The notes below the pieces were generated by a model that searched no databases, was not told the origin of the DNA, and saw only the letters and a list, made by a program, of their open reading frames with translations. From contig NZ_JACBXD010000034.1 of NCBI RefSeq assembly GCF_013870525.1, positions 1-64,000 of the forward strand: a stretch of 64,000 bases of DNA, in the 5' to 3' direction. The translations under genes and the position numbers were made by a program. Positions 42,769-51,163 of this stretch are shown here, piece after piece. The stretch is from Amycolatopsis pittospori. GTDB taxonomy: Bacteria > Actinomycetota > Actinomycetes > Mycobacteriales > Pseudonocardiaceae. The stretch's first letter is position 1; each line of letters opens with the position of its first letter.

Positions 42769-42944
42769 CGCGGGGCGAACCCCTTGGCGACGAAGAACTC
42801 CATGAAGCCAAGGAGATCGTCAAGCAGATCAGGTCAGGCCGTGGCGCGGAAGGCCACCTCGACCGTTTGAGTGAACTCGCCGTCGCCTGGGTCACGAAGA
42901 ATCCGGCCCCGATCGCTTTGGGAACGGTGGATTACACACGCTGA
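41875..42944 (+). pseudogene. Frameshifted ankyrin-repeat protein gene
   Basis: Starting at MARKRKTLPKDFEEMLT, this gene encodes ankyrin repeats (DSHGRTPLHARASRATPKPV, DRSGQTPLQVAVAGLRAEAA, DRRGVTLMMRGL) in frame 1 to about 42540. There the homologous reading continues in frame 3: HDGSSPIVVPDGSWQERHKA, LWELLVPSSGAGTTVQ, ending KNPAPIALGTVDYTR at 42944. The shift equals one missing base near GTCGCCCGGCGGTCGACG. Restored, the protein would have about 356 residues and match actinobacterial homologues end to end. It is either a recent pseudogene or a sequencing error. Confidence 0.75.
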
Positions 42945-42964
42945 CCGTCGACCGTGGTTCCGAG

Positions 42965-43738
42965 TCACCTCGCGTCGAGATAGGCGGTGAGTTCGGCGAG
43001 TACCTGCCGGGCCGGGACGAATACGCAGGCTCCTGGTCCGAGGATCTCGTCGGCCGACGGCAGCAGCGCTTGGTAGGCCATCTCGGCGATGTGCTCGTCG
43101 TCCGTGCGGATCGCGGTCAAGCCGACCAGCGCGATGTCGAGTTCGTACGTTGCGTCCGGAAACGCCGGCAGGGCCGCCGGGAGTATTTCGCGCGCCCGGT
43201 CGAGGTCGCCTGCCAAGGCGAGGGTGAGCGCGAAGAGCTGGGGCGAGGCGGGCCATGCCGGGTAACGGTTTGCGTAGTCGGGCAGGAGTTCCGCTGCGCG
43301 GCCGGTGCGGTAGGCCCGGCACCATCGCACGGTCATGAGCAGGAGATCGGCTCGCTGGACCCCGGCGTCCTCCAGAGCCTGCGCGCCGGCCTGGTAGGCC
43401 TTCGTCACCTCCTCGTCGGGAGCGTCGGCCAGGTCGAGCAGCATGGCGCGATGCCACCGCACTCTGGCGGCGCTCGCGGGGTGCGGGAGCCTGCGGACCT
43501 GACTGTCCAGATTGGACAGAGCATGCTCCGCTCCGGTCAGGTCGCCGCGTTGCTCGGCGGCGTAGAGCTGCCACAACAGGCCCAGACGTTCGGACACCAC
43601 GAGTTCGTGTTCTTGTCCCAGCGCGACCAATTCGGCCGCCAGCCGGGTTCGCCGGGCCAGACCACCCGCGGTGGCGTAAGCCTGGGTATGGGCGGCGATC
43701 AGCACCTCCGCCCTGGTTGCCTCCACCACGACGCGGAA
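42965..43738 (-). pseudogene. C-terminal fragment of TPR-type large regulator
   Basis: About 255 residues remain (ATRAEVLIAAHTQAYATAGG through ELTAYLDAR). They are helical and TPR-like, as in the C-terminal part of AfsR/BTAD- or LAL-type regulators (LLWQLYAAEQRGDLTGAEHAL, LLLMTVRWCRAYRTGRAAELL). No ATPase, DNA-binding domain or convincing start codon precedes them: upstream of about 43738 the frame runs antisense into the hydrolase fragment. The 5' end was lost at the same point where that gene lost its own. Confidence 0.65.
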
Positions 43739-44314
43739 TACCTGCGCACGACGCTCGCCACCACCCCCGGTCCGATCGTGCTGGTCGGCCATTCCTACGG
43801 CGGCGCGGTGATCACCCAGGCGGCCACCGACGCCGAGAACGTCACCGCACTGGTCTACGTCGCCGCCTTCGCCCCGGACCAGGACGAGTCCGCAGGCGAA
43901 CTCGACCAGCGTTTCGGTGGCGCGGCCCAGCAGGTCACCACCGCGCGGCCGCTGCCGGGAGCCGACCAGGCCGCCCCCGAAGGCCCGCCGCAGGTCGAGC
44001 TGAGCATCGACCCCGCCCGTTTCCACGAGGTCTTCGCCCCGGACACCACAGCGGCGAACGCCGCCGTCATGGCCGCCGCTCAGCGTCCGCTCGCATTGGC
44101 CGCGATGCTCGAACGGGCCGGCGCGCCGGCGTGGAAGCGACACCCCGGCTATTACGCGATCGCCACCGAGGATCAGATGATTCCCGTTGCCGGCCAACGG
44201 TTCATGGCCGAGCGGATGAACGCGACCGTCGTCGAGGTTCCCACCGGCCACGTGGCCATGCTCGGCGCACCCGAAGCCATCGCGGATCTCATCACCACCG
44301 CGACCGAGCGCTAA
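43688..44314 (+). pseudogene. 5'-truncated alpha/beta hydrolase
   Basis: Homology starts near HDAEYLRTTLATTPGPIVLV (about 43720) and runs to the end. The nucleophile elbow GHSYGG, the Asp in ATEDQMIP and the catalytic His in TGHVAMLGAP are present, so the catalytic residues survive. The first 70-80 residues of the family, with the opening VHGAF strand and oxyanion loop, are missing. An in-frame ATG at 43688 exists but encodes sequence antisense to the regulator fragment. The protein is probably non-functional. Confidence 0.7.
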
Positions 44315-44474
44315 GCCGGGGACCGAGGCCACCACCAGGTCCTGTGCCGGAACTCTGTCACGACGAGTCAGGCCTTACCGCTCCACGACCGGGAGATCGG
44401 TAGCGCCAGCACCACCCCACAACCGGGGGTCACTCCCCTACTACCGCATCCCGCCGATCCCTAACGTCTTTCCT

Positions 44475-44669
44475 ATGAACGACACCGAAAAAGCACGCGG
44501 CACCCTCGTCACCGCCTCGCTCTGGCTCGTCCTGCTCGTCAGCGCGGCCACCAACTCCGTGGGCCAGTTCGCCGGAATGGACTGGACCTTTCGCATGATC
44601 GCGGGCGGTGTCTCCGTCGTGTGCATCGTCCTGCTCATCGTCCGCCATCTGGCGCGGCGCAAGGCTTGA
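44475..44669 (+). CDS. Small two-helix membrane protein
   Basis: This 64-aa protein has two hydrophobic helices (about residues 12-30 and 40-58: SLWLVLLVSAATNSVGQFAG, GGVSVVCIVLLIVRHLA) and a basic end RRKA. It has a coding-like composition and ATG at 44475 but only a weak ribosome site. I do not know the family; similar short hypotheticals are frequent in Amycolatopsis-type genomes. Confidence 0.6.
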   Translation: MNDTEKARGTLVTASLWLVLLVSAATNSVGQFAGMDWTFRMIAGGVSVVCIVLLIVRHLARRKA

Positions 44670-44778
44670 GCAGGAGGACGGGGCCGACAACGGGAGATCG
44701 ACCCCGTCCAAAGCAGACTCATCGAGAGGTAAGTCGAACATGGCGCGTTCGACTCCTGGAGCCCGGCTCAGGTGAGGG

Positions 44779-44831
44779 GTTGCGAAAGCCACTTTCGCAA
44801 CCTTGAACGTTGCGAAAGTGGCTTTCGCAAC
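44779..44831. repeat. 53-bp double palindrome, copy 1
   Basis: Two 23-bp units (44779-44801 and 44809-44831) are exact reverse complements around a 7-nt spacer (CTTGAAC). Each unit is itself a palindrome: GTTGCGAAAG, 3-nt centre, CTTTCGCAAC. The DNA can fold as one 23-bp hairpin or as two smaller ones. An identical pair with spacer GTTGAAG lies at 57124-57176. Confidence 0.85.
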
Positions 44832-44874
44832 ACCGTCTCGCCGGTGGACAACTTGCACTCAGGAGCAACCAGGG

Positions 44875-44920
44875 GTCGTGAGTGATAAGGAGGGTTAGAA
44901 CGACACTTACCACTCACGAC
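44875..44920. repeat. 46-bp palindrome, copy B
   Basis: GTCGTGAGTG (44875-44884) and CACTCACGAC (44911-44920) begin 15-bp arms with one mismatch. The unit is the inverted equivalent of 19511-19556. Lying beyond the stop of the S9 fusion gene, it could act as its terminator. Confidence 0.65.
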
Positions 44921-44954
44921 GCCGATCCCTACGTGCCATGTTTGGCTTACCTAC

Positions 44955-47900
44955 TCAGGAAACCTTCGGCGTCGCGCGCACGCCGTAGTGCACGTACGGC
45001 TCCCCTGTCGGCAGGTTGTAGAAGGTGACCGAAACCCACGTCTGGGTCCCCGGCTGCCGGAACACGAAGAGCGAGTCGGTCACCGGGATCAGGTCGAACT
45101 CCATCGTCTTCTCCGGCATGAGGTCGGCCAGCGGCCCGGTGACGGTCTGCCGGATCCGCAACCCGTCGCCCTCGGCGAAGACCTCGGTCAGCGCACCGGC
45201 CCGTTCGTAGACGCCGATGTGCCGGGAAGCGTCGACGGTGACCGGGGTCGCGGGCGGTTCGAGCGGGCGAGGCATCGCGACGTCGGCGAGTTCGGCGAAG
45301 ATCTCCCGGTACAGCTCCTCGTAGAGGTCGCGGGTGTTGCCGCCGTTGGTGAGCAACGTGACGGCGAGGCCCTGATCCGGCAGCAGGCGCAGGAACGCCG
45401 CCTGCCCGATCGTGTTGCCGTCGTGGCCGATGACCCGCCGTCCGCTCCAGTCGTCGCGGATCCAGCCGAGTCCCCACGAGTCGCCGATCGTGTGCTTGTC
45501 CGGCAAGTCGGCCTGCTTCGACGCCATGGCGGTGGCCGACGCGGTGGTCAGGATCCGCTCACCGGACGGCGTGAGCCCACCGGTCAGGTGCAGCCGCGCG
45601 AAGCCGAGGACGTCCTTGGTCGTGGCGGTGATCAGGCCGGCCGGGCCCATATTCCGGGGCAGGCCCCAGACCGGCACGGGCTTCGGGTCGTCGTCTCCCG
45701 AGACCGCGTGACCGACGGCCGCGCGGAACATCAGCGCCTCTTCGGGCAGGGTCACGGTGTGCGTGAGGCCGAGCGGGGTGAACAGTTTCTCCCGCATGGC
45801 GGCGTCCCAGCCCAGCCCGGTGAGCTTCTCGATCACCCGGCCCATGAGCACGAAACCCGAGTTGCAGTAGGAGAAGGTCACGCCGAGGGGATGGTTCTGC
45901 GCGGCCTCGTCGAGGATTTCGACGTAGCGCTCGAGACAGTCGTCGCCGCGGCCGGTGTCGGTGAAGACGTCGCCGTCGATGCCGCTGGTGTGCGTGAGCA
46001 GATGCCGCATGGTCACCTGTTTGGCGACGTCCGGATCTGCCAGCCGCAGCTCGGGGAGGACGTCGGCGATCGGCGCGTCCAGGTCGAGGAGCCCGTCGTC
46101 GACCAGTTGCATCACCACGGTCGACGTCCACACCTTGGAGATCGAGCCGATCTGGAACACCGACTCCTCGGTCACCTCCACCCCGGTCGCCGTGTTCAGC
46201 ACTCCGCAGCTCGCGTGCACCTCCGCGTCGTCGCCGATCCGCGTGATGCCCAGCGCCGCACCGGGAACGCGGTGCTTGCGCGCGAGTTCCGCGAGACGAC
46301 GCTGCCAGTGCGCCGCCTCGATCGGCACCCGCGACACCCCGTCCGCCGGAGCCGCGTACTGCTCGACCCAGTCGAGGACGCGCCGGTTGAAGTCGAGGCG
46401 GTGCGACGGCGGGCCGTCGAGGATGAACAGGTGCGACGCGCCCGGGTACAGCACCAGCCGGGACGGGACGCCGCGGGCGCGCAGGGCGCCGAACCACTGT
46501 TCCGCCTGGCCCACCGGGCAGCGGTCGTCTTCCGCGCCCTGGACGACCAGCGTCGGCGTCCGCACCTTTCCGACCTCGGCGAACGGCGACAGCTGCGCGT
46601 TCCCCTTGTCCCAGGATCGCCCGCCGAGTTCGCCGACGGCCAGGTAGTGCCCGGCGTCGGAAGTGCCCTCCATGCTGGTCAGGTCGCTCACCACACCACC
46701 GGCGACAGCGGCGGCGAAACGGTCGTCGCGGCTGGTCAGGTAGCACGTCATGAAGCCGCCGTAGCTGTACCCGGCGACGGCCAGCCGCTCCGAGTCGGCG
46801 ACGCCTTCGGCCACCAGCTGGTCCAGCGGTTCGAGGAAGTCGCGGGAGTCGGCGAGACCCCAGGCACCGACGGCGCCGGTGAAGAAGTCCTCGCCGTAGC
46901 CGTCGCTGCCGCGCGGGTTGAGCAGCAGCACCGCCCAGCCGCGTGCGACCAGTGCCTGGTGGTAGAGGTGGATCGAATCGGCCGCGCCGTTCCAGGCGTT
47001 GTGCGGACCGCCGTGGATGTCGAGCAGCAGCGGCAAAGCGCCGGTCCGTGCGGGGTCACGCAGCAGCCAGCCATGGACGACGCCGCCGTCGCCGATGGTG
47101 AATTCCCGCTCCTCGTGGCGGAAGAGCTCCGCGGGCGGCTCCCCGTGGTCGGTGCGAACGTCGACCGCCCCCGTGTCCGGGTCGACGACGGCGATCTCGC
47201 CGAACGAGGTGGCGGTGGCGAGCACGACCGCCACCCGGCCGGCCGCGAGGTCCATTCCGGACACCACGTTGTCGGCACCCGCGAGGACCGCGCGCGGATT
47301 CCCGCCGTCGATGCCCACCTCGTACAGATGCGTGCAGCCGCGGTCCCGGAGTCCGAAAAGGACGGTTCCGTTCGCGGTCGGCTTCGGGAGCGCGCCCGGA
47401 TAGCCGGAACCGCCGGCCATCACGTTGCGGTCCAGGGATCCTGCCAGGTCGACCGGCTCGCCACCGTCGAGCGGTACCCGCAGCAGCCCGAGATGCCCGA
47501 CCTCGGTGTCGCCGCGGCCGACGACCAGCAGCGCGCCGCCGTCGGCGGTCCAGCCGACCGGACCCGCCATACCTTCGCCGGAGCCGACGAGCCGCGGTTC
47601 CGACGTCTTCAGCGTCACGTCGAGGACGTAGGCACCCGAACGGAAGGTCAGATCCGCGTCGGCGTCACGCCCGGCGGAGAACGCCAGGTGCGTGCCGTCG
47701 GGTGACCAGGCGGGATCGCCGGCATGCCAGTCGCCGAAGGTGACCTGGCGGACCTCGCGAGTGGCGGCGTCGAGGACGTGCAGATGCTTGCGGATGGTCT
47801 TGATCAGCCCGGCGCCGTCGGCCTTGAAGTCCAGCCGGTCGGTGACGACCGGCGCGTTGGGCGCGTCGTCCCCGCCCGCCGGATCGATGGCCGCCGAGAA

Positions 47901-48266
47901 CGCGATCTTGGTCCCGTCCGGACTCCACACCGGCGCACCCGCCCCGAGCGGGAGCTTCGTGATCTGTTCCGCCTCGCCACCGGACGCCGGCAGGAACCAC
48001 ACCTGCGGCGCGCCGTCCTCGGCCCGCAGGAACGCGATCCGCGTGCCGTCGGGCGCCCAGCTCGGCGCCACGTCGGCCTTCCCGCGCGTCAGCTGCCGGG
48101 GTTCGCCGTCCGTGGTGCCGACCTCCCAGAGGGTGTGCACGTTCCGGTCCTCGTCGCGGTCCGCGGTGCGCAGCACGTAGACGATCTTGCCGCCGTCCGG
48201 CGAAAGCGAAGGCTGGCTGGGTGCGGCGATGGCGTAGAGATCGTCGAGGTCGAGACGTCGGGTCAT
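44955..48266 (-). CDS. S9 peptidase fused to beta-lactamase-fold domain
   Basis: This 1103-aa bifunctional protein starts ATGA-coupled to the ABC gene. Residues 1-370 form a beta-propeller (repeated WSPDGT strands). Residues 380-630 are a prolyl-oligopeptidase catalytic domain with GYSYGG (Ser about 502), EDDRCP and GASHLF (Asp and His). Residues about 650-990 are a class C beta-lactamase-like domain with SxxK as GSISK (about 708-711), YCN (about 799) and HDG. The last 100 residues resemble the lipocalin-like tail of such serine hydrolases. No signal peptide is present, so both activities should be cytosolic, processing imported peptides. The beta-lactamase part closely resembles the protein at 54650-56038, suggesting duplication and fusion. 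Confidence 0.9.
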   Translation of the reverse strand: MTRRLDLDDLYAIAAPSQPSLSPDGGKIVYVLRTADRDEDRNVHTLWEVGTTDGEPRQLTRGKADVAPSWAPDGTRIAFLRAEDGAPQVWFLPASGGEAEQITKLPLGAGAPVWSPDGTKIAFSAAIDPAGGDDAPNAPVVTDRLDFKADGAGLIKTIRKHLHVLDAATREVRQVTFGDWHAGDPAWSPDGTHLAFSAGRDADADLTFRSGAYVLDVTLKTSEPRLVGSGEGMAGPVGWTADGGALLVVGRGDTEVGHLGLLRVPLDGGEPVDLAGSLDRNVMAGGSGYPGALPKPTANGTVLFGLRDRGCTHLYEVGIDGGNPRAVLAGADNVVSGMDLAAGRVAVVLATATSFGEIAVVDPDTGAVDVRTDHGEPPAELFRHEEREFTIGDGGVVHGWLLRDPARTGALPLLLDIHGGPHNAWNGAADSIHLYHQALVARGWAVLLLNPRGSDGYGEDFFTGAVGAWGLADSRDFLEPLDQLVAEGVADSERLAVAGYSYGGFMTCYLTSRDDRFAAAVAGGVVSDLTSMEGTSDAGHYLAVGELGGRSWDKGNAQLSPFAEVGKVRTPTLVVQGAEDDRCPVGQAEQWFGALRARGVPSRLVLYPGASHLFILDGPPSHRLDFNRRVLDWVEQYAAPADGVSRVPIEAAHWQRRLAELARKHRVPGAALGITRIGDDAEVHASCGVLNTATGVEVTEESVFQIGSISKVWTSTVVMQLVDDGLLDLDAPIADVLPELRLADPDVAKQVTMRHLLTHTSGIDGDVFTDTGRGDDCLERYVEILDEAAQNHPLGVTFSYCNSGFVLMGRVIEKLTGLGWDAAMREKLFTPLGLTHTVTLPEEALMFRAAVGHAVSGDDDPKPVPVWGLPRNMGPAGLITATTKDVLGFARLHLTGGLTPSGERILTTASATAMASKQADLPDKHTIGDSWGLGWIRDDWSGRRVIGHDGNTIGQAAFLRLLPDQGLAVTLLTNGGNTRDLYEELYREIFAELADVAMPRPLEPPATPVTVDASRHIGVYERAGALTEVFAEGDGLRIRQTVTGPLADLMPEKTMEFDLIPVTDSLFVFRQPGTQTWVSVTFYNLPTGEPYVHYGVRATPKVS

Positions 48267-49255
48267 GATGCGCTTGCTCCTCTGGAGATCGCGGGCTGGT
48301 GGCTCTCGGTTTCGCTGAAATGGCAGGCCGCCGAATGACGTCGGTGTGCCGCGCCCTCGGCCGGATCCGCCTGGAGGCAGAGCTCGCGGTCGGCGCGGAC
48401 GAGCGGGCCGACCGGACATCGGGTGTGGTAGCGGCATCCGGCGGGCGGATGGTGCGGGTCGGCGGGTTCGGTGTCTGCGGTCGCCTCGTCCGCGCCGGTG
48501 TCGAACAGGGAGGTGTGCGCGGACGGCGCGGCGGCCAGCAGGTCGCGGGTGTACGGATGCCGCGGATCGGTGAGCACCTGCTCCGCCGGGCCCACCTCGA
48601 CGATCCGGCCGAGGTACATCACGGCGACGATGTCGCTGAGATACCGCACGACGGCGAGGTTGTGCGAGATGAACAGCATCGACAACCCGAGCCGCCGCTG
48701 CACGGACCGGACGAGGTTGAGCACCGCACCCTGCACCGAGACGTCGAGCGCGGAGGTGATCTCGTCCGCGATCAGCACCTCGGGCCGTCCCGCCAGCGCA
48801 CGGGCGAGCGCCACCCGTTGCCGCTGGCCGCCGGAAAGCTGCCCCGGCAGATGCCCGGCACGGTCCGGATCGAGGTTGACCAGTTCCAGGAGCCGCGCGA
48901 CCTCGTCCCGACGCGCGGCGCGGCCGGGCAGGGCGCCACGCGGGATCGCTTCGGTGATCGACTCGCCGATGCTCATCCTCGGGTCCAAAGAGGAATACGG
49001 GTCCTGGAACACCATCTGCAGCGGCCGCCGCCGAGGCAGCTTGCGGACGTCCACACCGCCCAGCAGTACTCGCCCGGCACTGACCGGCGAGAGCCCGACG
49101 GCGGCGCGGGCCAGCGTCGATTTCCCCGAGCCCGATTCGCCGACGAGCCCGACGACCTGTCCGGAAGGGACGGTCAGCCCGACCTGGTCGACGGCCGTGA
49201 GACCGCGTCCGCCGCCATATCGCACGCTCACCGCGTCGAAGACGAGATCGCTCAC
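48263..49255 (-). CDS. Dipeptide ABC transporter ATPase (OppF/DppF-like)
   Basis: This 330-aa ATPase starts at a GTG overlapping the upstream stop (GTGA). It has Walker A GESGSGKST, signature LSGGQRQRVALARALAGRP and Walker B VLIADEITSALD. The C-terminal oligopeptide-transporter extension has the Cys motif CRYHTRCP...CLQAD...ACHF. It pairs with the ATPase half of the preceding fusion gene as the second nucleotide-binding subunit. It is followed by the S9 fusion gene with ATGA overlap, directly linking uptake to hydrolysis. Confidence 0.9.
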   Translation of the reverse strand: MSDLVFDAVSVRYGGGRGLTAVDQVGLTVPSGQVVGLVGESGSGKSTLARAAVGLSPVSAGRVLLGGVDVRKLPRRRPLQMVFQDPYSSLDPRMSIGESITEAIPRGALPGRAARRDEVARLLELVNLDPDRAGHLPGQLSGGQRQRVALARALAGRPEVLIADEITSALDVSVQGAVLNLVRSVQRRLGLSMLFISHNLAVVRYLSDIVAVMYLGRIVEVGPAEQVLTDPRHPYTRDLLAAAPSAHTSLFDTGADEATADTEPADPHHPPAGCRYHTRCPVGPLVRADRELCLQADPAEGAAHRRHSAACHFSETESHQPAISRGASAS

Positions 49256-51162
49256 TCGGCACCTCCAGCGGTCACGGTTTCCTTGGCGGGCCGGGAGAAC
49301 GACGTCTCGTGCGGATACCAGCACGCGACGCGGTGCTCGGACTCCACACGCTCCAGGACCGGGTCTTCGAGGCGGCACCGGTCGGTGGCCGAGGGACACC
49401 GGTCCGCGAACGCGCAGCCGTTCGGCACCCGATCCGGCTCCGGCGGGCGGCCGGGGATCACCGCGAGCGGCTCGTCGCGATCGGTGTCCAGATCGAGCGT
49501 CGCGGCCAGCAGCGCCCTGGTGTACGGATGTCGCGGTGTCCCCGCGGAAGGAAGGTCCTCGACGACCCGGCCGGCGTACATCACCAGCATGCGTTCACAC
49601 GTCTGGGAAACGACCGCGATGTCGTGGCTGATCAGGATGATCGCCGTATTCCGTTCGGTCCTGGTCCGCGCCAGCAGACGCAGCAACTGCCGTTGCACCG
49701 TGACGTCCAGCGCGGTGGTCGGTTCGTCGGCGATGATCAGCCGCGGATCGCCCATCAGACCCATCCCGATCATCGCGCGCTGCCGCATCCCGCCGGAGAA
49801 CTCGTGGGGATACTGCTTCGCTCGCCGTTCCGCGGCGGGGATCCGCACCGCGCGCAACCGGTCGACGGCCCGCGCGAACGCTTTGGCGCGCGGCAGTCCC
49901 TGGTGCTGTTCGGCCACTTCCGCCAGCTGACGCCCGATCCGCTTGGTCGGGTTGAACGACGTCATCGGGTCCTGGAACACCATCGCCAGTGACGTCCCGA
50001 GCAGGCCGCGCAGTTCCCGTTCCGGGGTCGTCAGCAACGGCTTCCCGGTGAACTCCAGCCTGTCGGCGGTGACGACGGCGGGTGCTTCGACCAGCCGTGA
50101 CACCGCCAGCCCGGTCAGGCTCTTCCCCGAGCCCGACTCGCCGACGACGCCGATCGCCTCACCCGCCCGGACGGTGAAACTCACGCCTCGCACCGGGACG
50201 GTCCAGCCCGCCGGACGCGGGAACGCCACTTGGAGGTTCTCCACCACCAGCACGGCCTCGTCGTCACGGTCCTCGGCGAGGTCTTCCCTGGCGGGAGTGA
50301 CCGGCCGCGGCGTGAGCTTCCGAAGTCCGGTGCGGACGCCGATCACCCCGGCGACGGTCTCCCCCACCAGGTTGAACGCGAGTCCGGCCAGGACCACCGC
50401 GACACCGGGTGCCAGCGCGGCGGCCGGGTTGACGTAGATCCCGTTGAGCCCTTCACCGAGCAGCCGTCCCCAGTCGTAGTCCGGTGCCTGCACACCGATC
50501 CCGAGGAAGGACAGCCCGGAGAAGGCGAGCAGCGAAGACCCGGCGCCGATGGTCGCGTTCACCACCAGCGGTTCGCCGATGTTGGGCAGGATGTGCCGGA
50601 CCAGCAACCGGATCCGGCCCACACCGGAGATCCGGGCGGCGGACACGAAATCCTGCCCGGCCACGGACGCCGAGAGCGTCTGGGCCAGCCGGGCGAACGC
50701 CGGTGCCAGCGCGAAGCCGACAGCCAGCACCGCGCCTTGCGTCCCGACGCCGAAGATGACCGAGAAGAACAGCACCAGCAACAGCCCGGGGAACGCGACG
50801 GCGATGTTCACCGCCGAGATCAGCAACCGGGCGGCCGGCCTCGGCAGCAACGAGGGCAACGTGCCCAGCACGAGGCCGGTCACCACCCCGATCACGGTCG
50901 CGATCACCGCCAGCAGCACCGAAAGGCGGGTCGCCACCAAGACCCGGAAGAGGATGTCCCGGCCGAGTTCGTCGGTACCCAGCCAATGCGCCGCCGACGA
51001 ACCTTGGGCGATCGCCTCGGTGTCGACCTCGAAAGCCTTGTCGTGCCACAGGATCGGGGCCAGCACGGCGAGCGCGATCACCAGGACCAGCAACGTCGCC
51101 GCGAACGCGCCCACCGGCGTGCGCAGGGCCGCGAACCATTTCGCTCCGCGCCGATTCACCAT
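49252..51162 (-). CDS. Fused peptide ABC permease-ATPase (DppC-DppD)
   Basis: This 636-aa protein joins two transporter parts normally made separately. Residues 1-285 are a DppC-type permease with five to six helices and the coupling motif AARISGVGRIRLLVRHILPN. Residues about 300-636 are a DppD-type ATPase (Walker A GESGSGKS, signature FSGGMRQRAMIGMGLMGDP, Walker B LIIADEPTTALD, C-terminal Cys motif CAFADRCPSATDRC). The linker is short and charged. Such fusions occur occasionally in actinobacteria. It lies between the DppB-like gene (1-bp gap) and the second ATPase. Confidence 0.9.
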   Translation of the reverse strand: MVNRRGAKWFAALRTPVGAFAATLLVLVIALAVLAPILWHDKAFEVDTEAIAQGSSAAHWLGTDELGRDILFRVLVATRLSVLLAVIATVIGVVTGLVLGTLPSLLPRPAARLLISAVNIAVAFPGLLLVLFFSVIFGVGTQGAVLAVGFALAPAFARLAQTLSASVAGQDFVSAARISGVGRIRLLVRHILPNIGEPLVVNATIGAGSSLLAFSGLSFLGIGVQAPDYDWGRLLGEGLNGIYVNPAAALAPGVAVVLAGLAFNLVGETVAGVIGVRTGLRKLTPRPVTPAREDLAEDRDDEAVLVVENLQVAFPRPAGWTVPVRGVSFTVRAGEAIGVVGESGSGKSLTGLAVSRLVEAPAVVTADRLEFTGKPLLTTPERELRGLLGTSLAMVFQDPMTSFNPTKRIGRQLAEVAEQHQGLPRAKAFARAVDRLRAVRIPAAERRAKQYPHEFSGGMRQRAMIGMGLMGDPRLIIADEPTTALDVTVQRQLLRLLARTRTERNTAIILISHDIAVVSQTCERMLVMYAGRVVEDLPSAGTPRHPYTRALLAATLDLDTDRDEPLAVIPGRPPEPDRVPNGCAFADRCPSATDRCRLEDPVLERVESEHRVACWYPHETSFSRPAKETVTAGGAE

Positions 51163-51163
51163 C

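Noticed and set aside
44988..47705. 905-codon plus-strand frame opposite the S9 fusion gene
   Set aside because: Mirror of a gene with two intact active sites; no homology pattern of its own.
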